Positions 1-8,300 of a stretch of 12,728 nucleotides of DNA are shown here, one piece after another. Source of the stretch: DTSX01 sp964633465 (lineage in GTDB: Bacteria; Pseudomonadota; Gammaproteobacteria; Steroidobacterales; UBA11654); NCBI GenBank assembly GCA_964633465.1, contig CAZWGB010000038.1, forward strand, positions 1-12,728. Reading direction: 5' to 3'. The notes beneath the pieces were generated by a model. It had not been told where the DNA came from. It searched no databases and was given only the letters and a program-made list of their open reading frames with translations. A program made the translations under genes and the position numbers. Numbering within the stretch: position 1 is the first letter of the stretch; each line of letters starts with the position of its first letter.

Positions 1-163
1 GCTCCATCCAATCCATGACCGCATTGCCATCATGCACTTCACCGATCTTATGAGAAATTCCAGTATAAAATAGCACTCTTTCTGTGGTTGTTGTTTTACC
101 AGCATCTATGTGTGCCATAATGCCGATATTTCTATATCTCTCTATTGGTGTTTTTCTTGCCAC
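1..163 (-). CDS. fusA: Elongation factor G, N-terminal fragment (cut by window edge)
   Basis: EF-G is the translational GTPase that moves tRNAs and mRNA through the ribosome after peptide bond formation; it acts in the cytoplasm on the 70S ribosome. Only the first 54 codons are in the window. They read as a typical EF-G start, with MARKTPIERYRNIGI followed by the P-loop AHIDAGKT at residues 17-24, then the conserved stretch GEVHDG at 41-46 and MDWME at 50-54. The start is GTG at 163-161: it fits the family N terminus exactly and has an AGGA ribosome-binding sequence 7 nt upstream. It follows rpsG with a 36-nt gap, the usual str operon order. The rest of the GTPase domain and domains II to V lie beyond position 1. 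Identification is secure for the visible part; completeness of the gene cannot be judged. Confidence 0.97.
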   Translation of the reverse strand, partial: MARKTPIERYRNIGIMAHIDAGKTTTTERVLFYTGISHKIGEVHDGNAVMDWME

Positions 164-170
164 AACTTTT

Positions 171-174
171 TCCT
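171..174 (-). promoter_or_regulatory. Shine-Dalgarno sequence that fixes the GTG start of fusA
   Basis: On the minus strand AGGA (inside CAGGAAA) lies 7 nt ahead of the GTG at 163-161. No ATG near this point would give the conserved EF-G N terminus, so this site decides the start. Confidence 0.75.
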
Positions 175-199
175 GACTGAGTTCTTTACTGTTTTATGT

Positions 200-679
200 T
201 TACCAACGGTAATGTGAAAATGCCTTATTTGCTTCTGCCATTTTGTGAGTTTCTTCTTTCTTTTTGATTGCACTTCCACGATTATTAGAGGCATCCAAGA
301 GTTCATTGGCAAGTTTAGTTTTCATGTTCTTTTCATCTCTGGATCGGGCTGCTTCTATAAGCCATCTCATAGCCAAGGCTTCTCTTCTATCTTGTCTAAC
401 TTCGACTGGGATTTGGTATGTAGCACCTCCAACCCTTCTCGATCTAACTTCAACAACAGGTTTAAGATTCTCTAGAACTTCTTCAAATAATTCTGGGGCT
501 TTTTCAGGAGGTTGGCCAAGTTTTTGAACTAATGTTTCCAGTGCATCATAAACAATGTTCTCTGCAATAGATTTCTTACCATCTCTCATAACCACATTTA
601 TAAACTTTGCCAACAACCGACTTGAATACTTTGGCTCAGGCAATATTTCTCTTTTATCGGCTCTTGTTCTTCTTGACAT
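200..679 (-). CDS. rpsG: 30S ribosomal protein S7
   Basis: S7 binds the 3' major domain of 16S rRNA, starts assembly of the 30S head and lines the E site; in E. coli it also represses its own operon. The 159-residue product starts MSRRTRADKREILPEPKY, has the family signature DGKKSIAENIVYDAL at 33-47, the rRNA-binding beta-hairpin RSRRVGGATYQIPVEV at 79-94, and ends in the typical AFSHYRW. Bacterial S7 is usually about 156 residues, so it is full length. The gene starts 2 nt after the rpsL stop codon, with no good ribosome-binding sequence of its own (only AAG about 9 nt upstream), so its translation is probably coupled to rpsL. The 96-nt rpsL-rpsG spacer that carries the S7 feedback site in E. 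coli is missing here. Identity is secure; the regulatory remark is inference. Confidence 0.98.
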   Translation of the reverse strand: MSRRTRADKREILPEPKYSSRLLAKFINVVMRDGKKSIAENIVYDALETLVQKLGQPPEKAPELFEEVLENLKPVVEVRSRRVGGATYQIPVEVRQDRREALAMRWLIEAARSRDEKNMKTKLANELLDASNNRGSAIKKKEETHKMAEANKAFSHYRW

Positions 680-681
680 AA

Positions 682-1056
682 TTAATTCTTAGGTTTCTTT
701 GTGCCATATTTTGATCTGGCATGTTTTCTGTCATTAACTCCAGAACAATCAAGAGTGCCTCTGATTGTGTGGTATCGAACACCTGGCAAATCTTTGACTC
801 TACCGCCTCTTATTAAAACCACCGAATGCTCCTGAAGATTATGGCCCTCGCCTCCTATATAGCTGGTAACCTCATAGCCATTGGTTAACCTGACTCTTGC
901 AACTTTTCTTAGGGCAGAGTTTGGTTTTTTTGGCGTTGTCGTGTAGACACGTGTGCACACTCCTCGCTTTTGAGGCTTTGCTTCTAGGGCAGGCACTTTG
1001 CTTTTATAAACTTTCTTCTTCCTAGATTTTCCTACAAGTTGATTAATTGTTGTCAT
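682..1056 (-). CDS. rpsL: 30S ribosomal protein S12
   Basis: S12 sits at the decoding centre of the 30S subunit and tunes reading accuracy; it is the classical streptomycin-resistance locus. The 124-residue product matches E. coli length. The loop TPKKPNSALRK holds K43 and K44, and GGRVKDLPGVRY holds K88 and D89. K43 and K88 are the usual sites of streptomycin-resistance changes, and both are wild type here. D89 is the residue that RimO methylthiolates in E. coli; whether this organism does so is unknown. The start ATG at 1056-1054 gives the conserved MTTINQLV; the ribosome-binding sequence is weak (GAG, 5 nt ahead). The gene opens the str operon and lies 72 nt after rpoC, with its own promoter in that gap. 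Confidence 0.98.
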   Translation of the reverse strand: MTTINQLVGKSRKKKVYKSKVPALEAKPQKRGVCTRVYTTTPKKPNSALRKVARVRLTNGYEVTSYIGGEGHNLQEHSVVLIRGGRVKDLPGVRYHTIRGTLDCSGVNDRKHARSKYGTKKPKN

Positions 1057-1087
1057 AATTACTCAAATATTAAATAAATTGTTTTGG

Positions 1088-1115
1088 ATTCTATTCCTGT
1101 ATACAAAGCTGTCAA
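1088..1115 (-). promoter_or_regulatory. Sigma-70-type promoter for the str operon (rpsL-rpsG-fusA)
   Basis: In the 72-nt gap between rpoC and rpsL the minus strand reads TTGACA (1115-1110, a perfect -35 box), a 16-nt spacer, and TAGAAT (1093-1088, 5 of 6 matches to the -10 consensus). Transcription would start near 1080-1082, giving a 5' leader of only about 25 nt. It sits where E. coli has its str operon promoter. No hairpin terminator with a U run separates rpoC from it, so read-through from rpoBC probably adds to it. The match was made by eye; there is no mapped start site. Confidence 0.7.
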
Positions 1116-1128
1116 GTTTTTAGTCAGC

Positions 1129-4100
1129 TCATTGAGCTTCCATTTGTGCTAGTTTTTGCTCTGGAGTCTCTTCTAAATCTCTTAAACCTTTCGAGAACTC
1201 TTCTTCAGCAATCGCCGTTTCATCAACTTCAGACTTATATCCTGTTCCGGCAGGAACCAGCCTGCCAACAACAACATTCTCTTTTAGACCCCTTAGTTTA
1301 TCAACACTACCGTTGACCGCTGCTTCAGTTAATACTCTGGTTGTTTCTTGGAATGATGCAGCTGATATAAAAGATGTTGTTGCTAAAGATGCTTTGGTGA
1401 TCCCCATGAGAACAGGTCTATAAGCAGCAGGCTGCAAATCTTCTGCTTGCATTTTTTCATTAACTTCCAAAAGATCAGATTTGTTAATTAGTTCTTTATT
1501 TAGAAGTTGAGTATCGCCTGGGTTTCCAACTTCAACTATTCTCATCATTTGCCTGATAATAACTTCAATATGTTTGTCGTTGATTGGTACCCCTTGTAGT
1601 CTATAAACATCTTGAACTTCCTTTACTAAATATTCTGAAAGTTCTTGTACACCTTGTATTTCAAGTATGTCGTGCAAGCTTAATTCACCATCTGCTATGA
1701 TTTCCCCTTTTTCTATAGTTTCACCTTCAAAAATATTTAATCTCCTAATTTTAGGAATAAGCTCTTCATGTGTATCGCCATCTTCATCGGTTATTACAAG
1801 TCTAACTTTCCCTTTTGTTTCTCTGCCAAAACTTGTTATGCCACTATATTTAGCTAAGATTGCAGCATCTTTTGGCTTTCTTGCTTCAAATAGATCTGCG
1901 ACTCTGGGCAATCCCCCTGTTATATCGCTTGTCTTCGAAGATTCCAGTGGTATTCTTGCTATCACATCGCCTGCATTGATTTTTGCACCATCAGTTACTC
2001 TAATAATTGCTCCAGATGGAAATGCATAAGTTATTGGCGTCTCAGTGCCACTAAAAAATATTGGTTTCCCTTTTGCATTTTTCAATTTTGCTGATGGTCT
2101 CAATTCTTTGCTTCTAGCAGATTGTTTCTGTGAATCCATAATTAAAATACTGCTTATTCCAGTAAGATCGTCTACTTGTTCTGTGACAGTGACACCATCA
2201 ATAAAGTCTTCAAATCCAATAACTCCGGCTGCTTCTGCAACAATAGGATGAGTGTGAGGATCCCAAGTGGAGACAATTTGACCACTTTTGACTTTTTGGC
2301 CATGTTTAGTAGAAATTTTTGCCCCATAGGGAACTTTGTAACGTTCTTTTTCTTTACCATAATTGTCTGTTATTGAAATTTCTCCTGACCTACTGACAGC
2401 AACCAAATTTTTATCTTTGCTTTTAATGGTTTTTATATTGTGGAGATGGATTTTCCCATCATTTTTTACTTCAATACTGTTGATTGCTGCAGCACTTGAG
2501 GCTGCTCCTCCAATATGGAAAGTTCTCATCGTTAACTGAGTTCCAGGCTCTCCTATAGATTGAGCTGCGATAATCCCAACTGCCTCTCCTTTGTTAACAA
2601 TATTGCCACGACCTAAATCCCTTCCATAACATGCAATACAAACTCCATGTTTTGTTTCACATGTTACTGGGGACCTAACAGATATTGATTCTATTCCATG
2701 AAGTTCTAACAAATGGACATTTGCTTCCTCAATTAGTGTTCCTGATTTGAGAATAGTTTCCTTTGTCTGACGATCCATCAAAGCTTCAGCAATGAACCTA
2801 CCAAGTATTCGATCACCCAGTCTCTGAACAATGGAACCGCCCTCAACAATGGTTGAGACTGTTAGTCCTTTATCTGTCTTGCAATCTTCCTCGGTAACAA
2901 CTAAATCTTGTGAAACATCAACCAGTCTTCTCGTCAGATAACCAGAGTTAGCTGTCTTTAATGCTGTATCTGCGAGACCTTTTCTGGCACCATGAGTTGA
3001 AATAAAGTACTGGAGAACATTTAACCCCTCTCTGAAATTTGCAGTTATAGGTGTTTCAATGATTGAACCATCTGGTTTAGCCATCAATCCTCTCATTCCT
3101 GCAAGCTGTCTGATCTGAGCTGCTGAACCTCTTGCTCCAGAATCTGCCATCATAAAAATGGAATTAAAAGATGGTTGAGTTTTTTTATCTCCAGCTTTGT
3201 CCACAACTTCTTCCTGCCCTAATTTTTCCATCATTGCATTAGCAATTAGCTCATTTGTTCTGGACCAAATATCAACAACTTTATTGTATCTTTCTCCTTG
3301 GGTAAGAAGGCCAGAAGAGAATTGGTCTTGAATATTTTTTACCTCTGTCTCTGCTGAAGCAAGAATTGACTCTTTCTTTTCTGGAACCACCATATCGTCA
3401 AGAGATATTGAAACAGCAGCCTTTGTTGCATGTTCAAAGCCCATATACATAAGTTTATCAGCAAAAATGACAGCTGCTTTTAAGCCAATATCTCGATAAC
3501 ATGTATTAATTAGTTGAGATATTTGTTTACTATCCATGGTTCGATTAATCAATGAGTATGGGAGTCCTGATGGCAGGATCGTTGAAAATAAAGCCCTGCC
3601 AACTGTTGTTTCTATCAACTCGTGAGTTGCATCGGATTCATCTTCAATTTCGGTATCTCTTAGTACTCTAAGTTTTACTTTTGCCTGCAAGCCAACATGT
3701 CCTCCTTCGTATGCTCTTTGGAGTTCTGTAACTTCAGAAAAAATATGACCTTCACCTAAATCATTGATCTTCTCTCGAGTCATATAGTATAGACCAAGAA
3801 CAACATCTTGGGATGGGACGATAATTGGTTCGCCATTAGCTGGTGATAAAATATTGTTGGAAGACATCATTAAAGCACGAGACTCAAGTTGAGCTTCAAT
3901 TGATAACGGCACGTGGACTGCCATTTGATCGCCATCAAAATCTGCATTGAAAGCTTTACAAACTAAAGGGTGCAACTGAATCGCTTTGCCTTCAATTAAA
4001 ACTGGTTCAAAAGCTTGAATACCAAGTCTATGCAGAGTAGGAGCACGATTCAGTAAAACAGGGTGCTCACGTATCACATCATCAAGAATATCCCAGATTT

Positions 4101-5319
4101 CTGGGCCTTGAGCCTCTGTAAGTCTTTTTGCAGCTTTAATTGTTGCTGCTTCCCCTTGATAAATTAATTTGCTAAAAACAAATGGTTTAAAGAGTTCAAG
4201 TGCCATTTTCTTTGGAATACCACATTGATGTAGTTTTAAAGTAGGCCCTACAACTATTACTGAACGGCCAGAATAGTCAACACGCTTACCTAATAAGTTT
4301 TGTCTGAATCTGCCTTGCTTGCCTTTAATCATGTCTGCTAGTGACTTGAGAGGACGTTTATTAGATCCAGTTATTGCTCTGCCCATTCTCCCATTATCAA
4401 GCAATGCATCTACTGATTTTTGAAGCATTCTTTTTTCATTACGAACAATTATTTCTGGAGCGTTTAATTCCAACAATCTTTGCAGTCTGTTATTTCTATT
4501 TATAACACGCCTATAAAGGTCATTAAGATCTGATGTTGCAAATCTACCTCCATCTAAAGGTACAAGTGGTCTAAGATCTGGAGGTAAAACTGGTAAGACT
4601 TTTAAGATCATCCATTCTGGTCTGTTTCCTGATTTCAATAATGATTCAGCCAATTTTAATCTCTTGGCAAGACGTTTTAGTTTAATTTGAGATGCAGTAG
4701 CGCCCATAGCTTCGATTATTTTATTCACAAGATCTTCAAGTTTTAGATCTTTCAAAACATTGTGGATTGCTTCTGCTCCCATAAGGGCATCAAAATCATT
4801 TCCAAACTCTTCTAAGGCCTCAATATACTCCTCTTCTGAAAGCAACTGACCCTTCTCAAGAGTAGTCATTCCTGGGTCAATCACTAGATATGCTTCAAAA
4901 TACAAAACCCGTTCAATTTCACGTAATGTCATATCCAATAACAGACCGATTCTCGATGGTAAAGATTTTAAAAACCAAATATGGGAAACTGGGCTAGCCA
5001 ATTCCAGATGGCCCATTCGTTCCCTTCTCACTTTACTCTGAGTAACTTCTACACCACATTTCTCACAGACAACTCCTCTATGTTTAAGCCTTTTGTATTT
5101 ACCACATAAACACTCATAATCTTTAACTGGTCCAAATATTTTTGCACAAAATAAACCGTCTCTTTCTGGCCTAAAAGTTCTGTAATTAATCGTTTCGGGT
5201 TTTTTTACTTCCCCATATGACCAAGATCTGATCATTTCTGGAGAAGCTAGTCCTATTTTTATATAGTCAAAACTTACACTCTGGCTTTTTGGTTTGAAAA
5301 TATTTAGTAGATTTCTCAT
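1129..5319 (-). CDS. rpoC: DNA-directed RNA polymerase subunit beta'
   Basis: RpoC is the largest RNA polymerase subunit; it holds the catalytic magnesium and, with RpoB, forms the active-site cleft. The product has 1396 residues (E. coli 1407). Visible landmarks: zinc ribbon cysteines C70, C72, C85 and C88; the catalytic NADFDGD at 458-464 with D460, D462 and D464; the second zinc site C813, C887, C894 and C897; and the trigger loop around GEPGTQLTMRTFHIGG at 923-938. The loop is interrupted by the long insert (about 942-1131) that E. coli has at the same place. The C-terminal tail after GRLVPAGTG (1352-1359) is short and acidic. Start ATG at 5319-5317 gives the conserved MRNLLNIFKP; the ribosome-binding AAGGA overlaps the rpoB stop codon, so coupling to rpoB is likely. 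The stop is TGA, with an in-frame TAA three codons on. Nothing is missing. Confidence 0.99.
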   Translation of the reverse strand: MRNLLNIFKPKSQSVSFDYIKIGLASPEMIRSWSYGEVKKPETINYRTFRPERDGLFCAKIFGPVKDYECLCGKYKRLKHRGVVCEKCGVEVTQSKVRRERMGHLELASPVSHIWFLKSLPSRIGLLLDMTLREIERVLYFEAYLVIDPGMTTLEKGQLLSEEEYIEALEEFGNDFDALMGAEAIHNVLKDLKLEDLVNKIIEAMGATASQIKLKRLAKRLKLAESLLKSGNRPEWMILKVLPVLPPDLRPLVPLDGGRFATSDLNDLYRRVINRNNRLQRLLELNAPEIIVRNEKRMLQKSVDALLDNGRMGRAITGSNKRPLKSLADMIKGKQGRFRQNLLGKRVDYSGRSVIVVGPTLKLHQCGIPKKMALELFKPFVFSKLIYQGEAATIKAAKRLTEAQGPEIWDILDDVIREHPVLLNRAPTLHRLGIQAFEPVLIEGKAIQLHPLVCKAFNADFDGDQMAVHVPLSIEAQLESRALMMSSNNILSPANGEPIIVPSQDVVLGLYYMTREKINDLGEGHIFSEVTELQRAYEGGHVGLQAKVKLRVLRDTEIEDESDATHELIETTVGRALFSTILPSGLPYSLINRTMDSKQISQLINTCYRDIGLKAAVIFADKLMYMGFEHATKAAVSISLDDMVVPEKKESILASAETEVKNIQDQFSSGLLTQGERYNKVVDIWSRTNELIANAMMEKLGQEEVVDKAGDKKTQPSFNSIFMMADSGARGSAAQIRQLAGMRGLMAKPDGSIIETPITANFREGLNVLQYFISTHGARKGLADTALKTANSGYLTRRLVDVSQDLVVTEEDCKTDKGLTVSTIVEGGSIVQRLGDRILGRFIAEALMDRQTKETILKSGTLIEEANVHLLELHGIESISVRSPVTCETKHGVCIACYGRDLGRGNIVNKGEAVGIIAAQSIGEPGTQLTMRTFHIGGAASSAAAINSIEVKNDGKIHLHNIKTIKSKDKNLVAVSRSGEISITDNYGKEKERYKVPYGAKISTKHGQKVKSGQIVSTWDPHTHPIVAEAAGVIGFEDFIDGVTVTEQVDDLTGISSILIMDSQKQSARSKELRPSAKLKNAKGKPIFFSGTETPITYAFPSGAIIRVTDGAKINAGDVIARIPLESSKTSDITGGLPRVADLFEARKPKDAAILAKYSGITSFGRETKGKVRLVITDEDGDTHEELIPKIRRLNIFEGETIEKGEIIADGELSLHDILEIQGVQELSEYLVKEVQDVYRLQGVPINDKHIEVIIRQMMRIVEVGNPGDTQLLNKELINKSDLLEVNEKMQAEDLQPAAYRPVLMGITKASLATTSFISAASFQETTRVLTEAAVNGSVDKLRGLKENVVVGRLVPAGTGYKSEVDETAIAEEEFSKGLRDLEETPEQKLAQMEAQ

Positions 5320-5328
5320 AAAAGGATT

Positions 5329-5333
5329 TCCTT
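5329..5333 (-). promoter_or_regulatory. Ribosome-binding sequence of rpoC, overlapping the rpoB stop codon
   Basis: AAGGA on the minus strand shares bases with the rpoB stop (TAAGGA) and lies 9 nt before the rpoC ATG. Ribosomes ending rpoB would be placed to restart on rpoC, which fits equal production of the two subunits. Confidence 0.7.
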
Positions 5334-8300
5334 ATCTGTTCTTGGTACGAGACGCATCTTCAATCAAATCAATATTCAGACCCAATGATCTAATTTCTTT
5401 CATTAAAACATTAAATGACTCTGGCATTCCGGTTTCAACTTCATTGGTACCATCGACAATCTGCTTGTACATTCTTGTTCTTCCTTGTACATCGTCCGAC
5501 TTAAAAGTAAGTAGCTCTCTTAGAGTGTGCGCGGCACCATATGCTTCCAGCGCCCAAACTTCCATTTCACCGAATCGCTGCCCTCCAAACTGAGCTTTAC
5601 CACCAAGAGGCTGCTGAGTCACAAGACTATAAGGACCTGTTGACCTTGCATGCATTTTATCATCAACTAAATGATTCAATTTCAACATGTACATATAACC
5701 AACAGTTACTGGTCTATCGAATAATGTTCCTGATCTGCCATCAATTAATTTAGTCTGTCCAGTTGTGGGTAGTTCAGCTAATTCTAATAAGTTCTTAATT
5801 TCAGTTTCATGAGCTCCATCAAAAACAGGTGTAGCCATAGGCACACCATCTTTCAAGTTATGTGCTAATTCTAAAATTTCATCATCTGAAAACTGAGATA
5901 GATTAATCTTTGAAACTTGGGCACTAGATTTATATATCTTGTTTAGAAAACCTTTAATATTCTTAATTTTCTTGGCGGTATCGTCTTTTAAAAGGCCCTG
6001 AATCTTTGCTCCTAATTCTTTAGCAGCCCAACCAAGGTGTGTTTCTAGAACTTGTCCAACATTCATTCTTGAAGGCACGCCAAGAGGATTTAAAACAATG
6101 TCAACCGGTGTTCCATCTTGCATATAAGGCATATCTTCTACAGGCACTATTCTCGATATAACTCCTTTATTGCCATGTCTACCTGCTATTTTATCGCCTG
6201 GTTGAATTCTTCTCTTCACAGCTAGAAAAACCTTGACCATCTTTAAAACACCCGGGGATAGATCATCAGCAGCTTCTATTTTATTTTTTGCCGCTTTCAA
6301 TTTGCCTTGAAATTCTTCCTCAAGAATCTGTAAGCGTCTATAGTAGCTTTCTAATTCTGTGTTTTTCTTTTTATCCTTCAGCTTGATGCCAAACCATTTG
6401 TCTCGGTTTAATTTTTCAAGATCATCTTTGCTTATCTTTTTTGTCTTTCTCCCAAGCTTTGCCATTTTATTTAAGAGAAGCTTTTCTATCCGGTTATAAA
6501 TATCATCTTCCACAATTCGCTGTTGGTCATTTAAGTCTTTCTTCACAGCATCTAAATCAGAAGCTTCAATCGAATTGGCTCGGTCATCTTTTTCCACTCC
6601 TTCTCTAGAGAAAACCCTCACATCAATAACAGCACCGTCCATACCAGAGGGAACTCTCAATGATGTATCTTTAACATCACTAGCTTTCTCTCCAAAAATA
6701 GCTCTCAGTAATTTTTCCTCTGGAGAAAGCTGAGTTTCTCCTTTAGGAGTAATTTTCCCAACTAGAATATCACCAGCGACTACTTCTGCGCCGATGTAAG
6801 CTATTCCTGATTCGTCCAATTTTCTCAATGCAGAGTCTCCAACATTTGGAATATCTGCTGTAATTTCTTCTGATCCTAATTTTGTGTCCCTTGCAATACA
6901 CTGTAATTCCTCAATATGAATCGTGGTAAATCTATCTTCTTTTACTACATTTTCTGAAATCAGAATCGAATCTTCGAAATTAAAACCATTCCAAGGCATG
7001 AAGGCTACCAATAAATTTTGACCAATAGCCAGCTCTCCCAAACTTGTTGAAGCTCCATCAGCAATAACATCACCAATATTGATTTTATCTCTGACTTTGA
7101 CTAGAGGCCTTTGGTTAATGCAAGTATTTTGATTGGATCTCGTATATTTAGTCAGGTTATAAATATCTACTCCAGATTCACCAGATTGAGTTTCTTTATC
7201 ATCTACAGCAATCACAATTCTTGAAGCATCTACAGAATCAACAACACCACCACGCTTTGCAATTATTGTTACCCCGGAGTCAGTTGCAACGATTCTTTCC
7301 ATCCCTGTTCCTACAAGAGGAGTTTCTGCCAAAAGAGTAGGCACAGCTTGTCGTTGCATATTGGAACCCATCAATGCACGGTTTGCATCATCATGCTCCA
7401 AAAATGGTATAAGAGAAGCTGCAATGGAAACAATCTGTTTGGGTGACACATCAATGTAGTCGACCTTTTCTGGTGGCATCAAAGTAAATTCATTGTTGTA
7501 ACGGGCAGAAATGATATCTTTTTCTAAATGATTTTTTGCATCTATTTTTGTATTTGCCTGAGCAATTATGTATTGGCTCTCATCAATAGCAGATAAGTAT
7601 TCAATTTTTTTGGTTACCTTGCTCTTGACAACTTTTTGGTATGGAGTTTCTAAGAAGCCAAACTTGTTTACTTTTGCATATAGAGCCAATGAATTGATTA
7701 AACCAATATTAGGTCCTTCAGGTGTTTCAATCGGACAAACCCTACCATAATGAGTAGGGTGAACATCTCTGACTTCAAATCCTGCTCTTTCTCTAGTCAA
7801 GCCTCCTGGGCCCAAAGCTGAGATTCTTCTTTTGTGAGCAATCTCAGAAAGAGGATTATTCTGATCCATGAATTGTGATAATTGACTAGACCCAAAGAAC
7901 TCCTTTATAGCTGCAGAAACGGGCTTTGAATTAATAAGATCTCTGGGCATAAGCTCATCTGTTTCAACCAAGGAGAGTCTATCTTTTACTGCTCTCTCTA
8001 CTCTAATCAGTCCCACTCGGAATGCATTTTCGGTCATTTCCCCAACTGTCCTAATTCTTCTATTCCCTAAATGATCAATATCATCGACAGTGTCTTTCCC
8101 ATTCCTAATTTTGATCAAAGTTTTAAGTACATCAATTATGTCTTCTTTACTGAGAATGGATTCACCAGAATCCGAGTTTCTACCAATTCTTCTGTTGAAT
8201 TTCATTCTGCCAACATCAGACAAATCGTATCGTTCCGGGTTGAAAAATAGGTTATTGAAAAGATTTTCTGATGAGTCTTTTGTTGGCGGCTCTCCTGGTC

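Noticed and set aside
1129..1131. TGA stop of rpoC as a sign of reassigned code
   Set aside because: It falls at the expected protein end, no in-frame TGA occurs within any gene, and the Trp codons checked are TGG; the standard bacterial code explains everything.
1110..1141. Short complementary pieces (AGCTC/GAGCT and AGCTG/CAGCT) near the end of rpoC, as a terminator
   Set aside because: They are 5-bp stems, mutually exclusive, and have no following U run.
1667..2251. Two plus-strand open frames opposite rpoC
   Set aside because: They are antisense to conserved parts of beta' and have no start signals or family likeness.
5321..5333. Inverted repeat AAGGA-AA-TCCTT around the rpoC ribosome-binding site
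   Set aside because: A 2-nt loop is too tight for a hairpin of only 5 bp, so sequestration of the site is unlikely.
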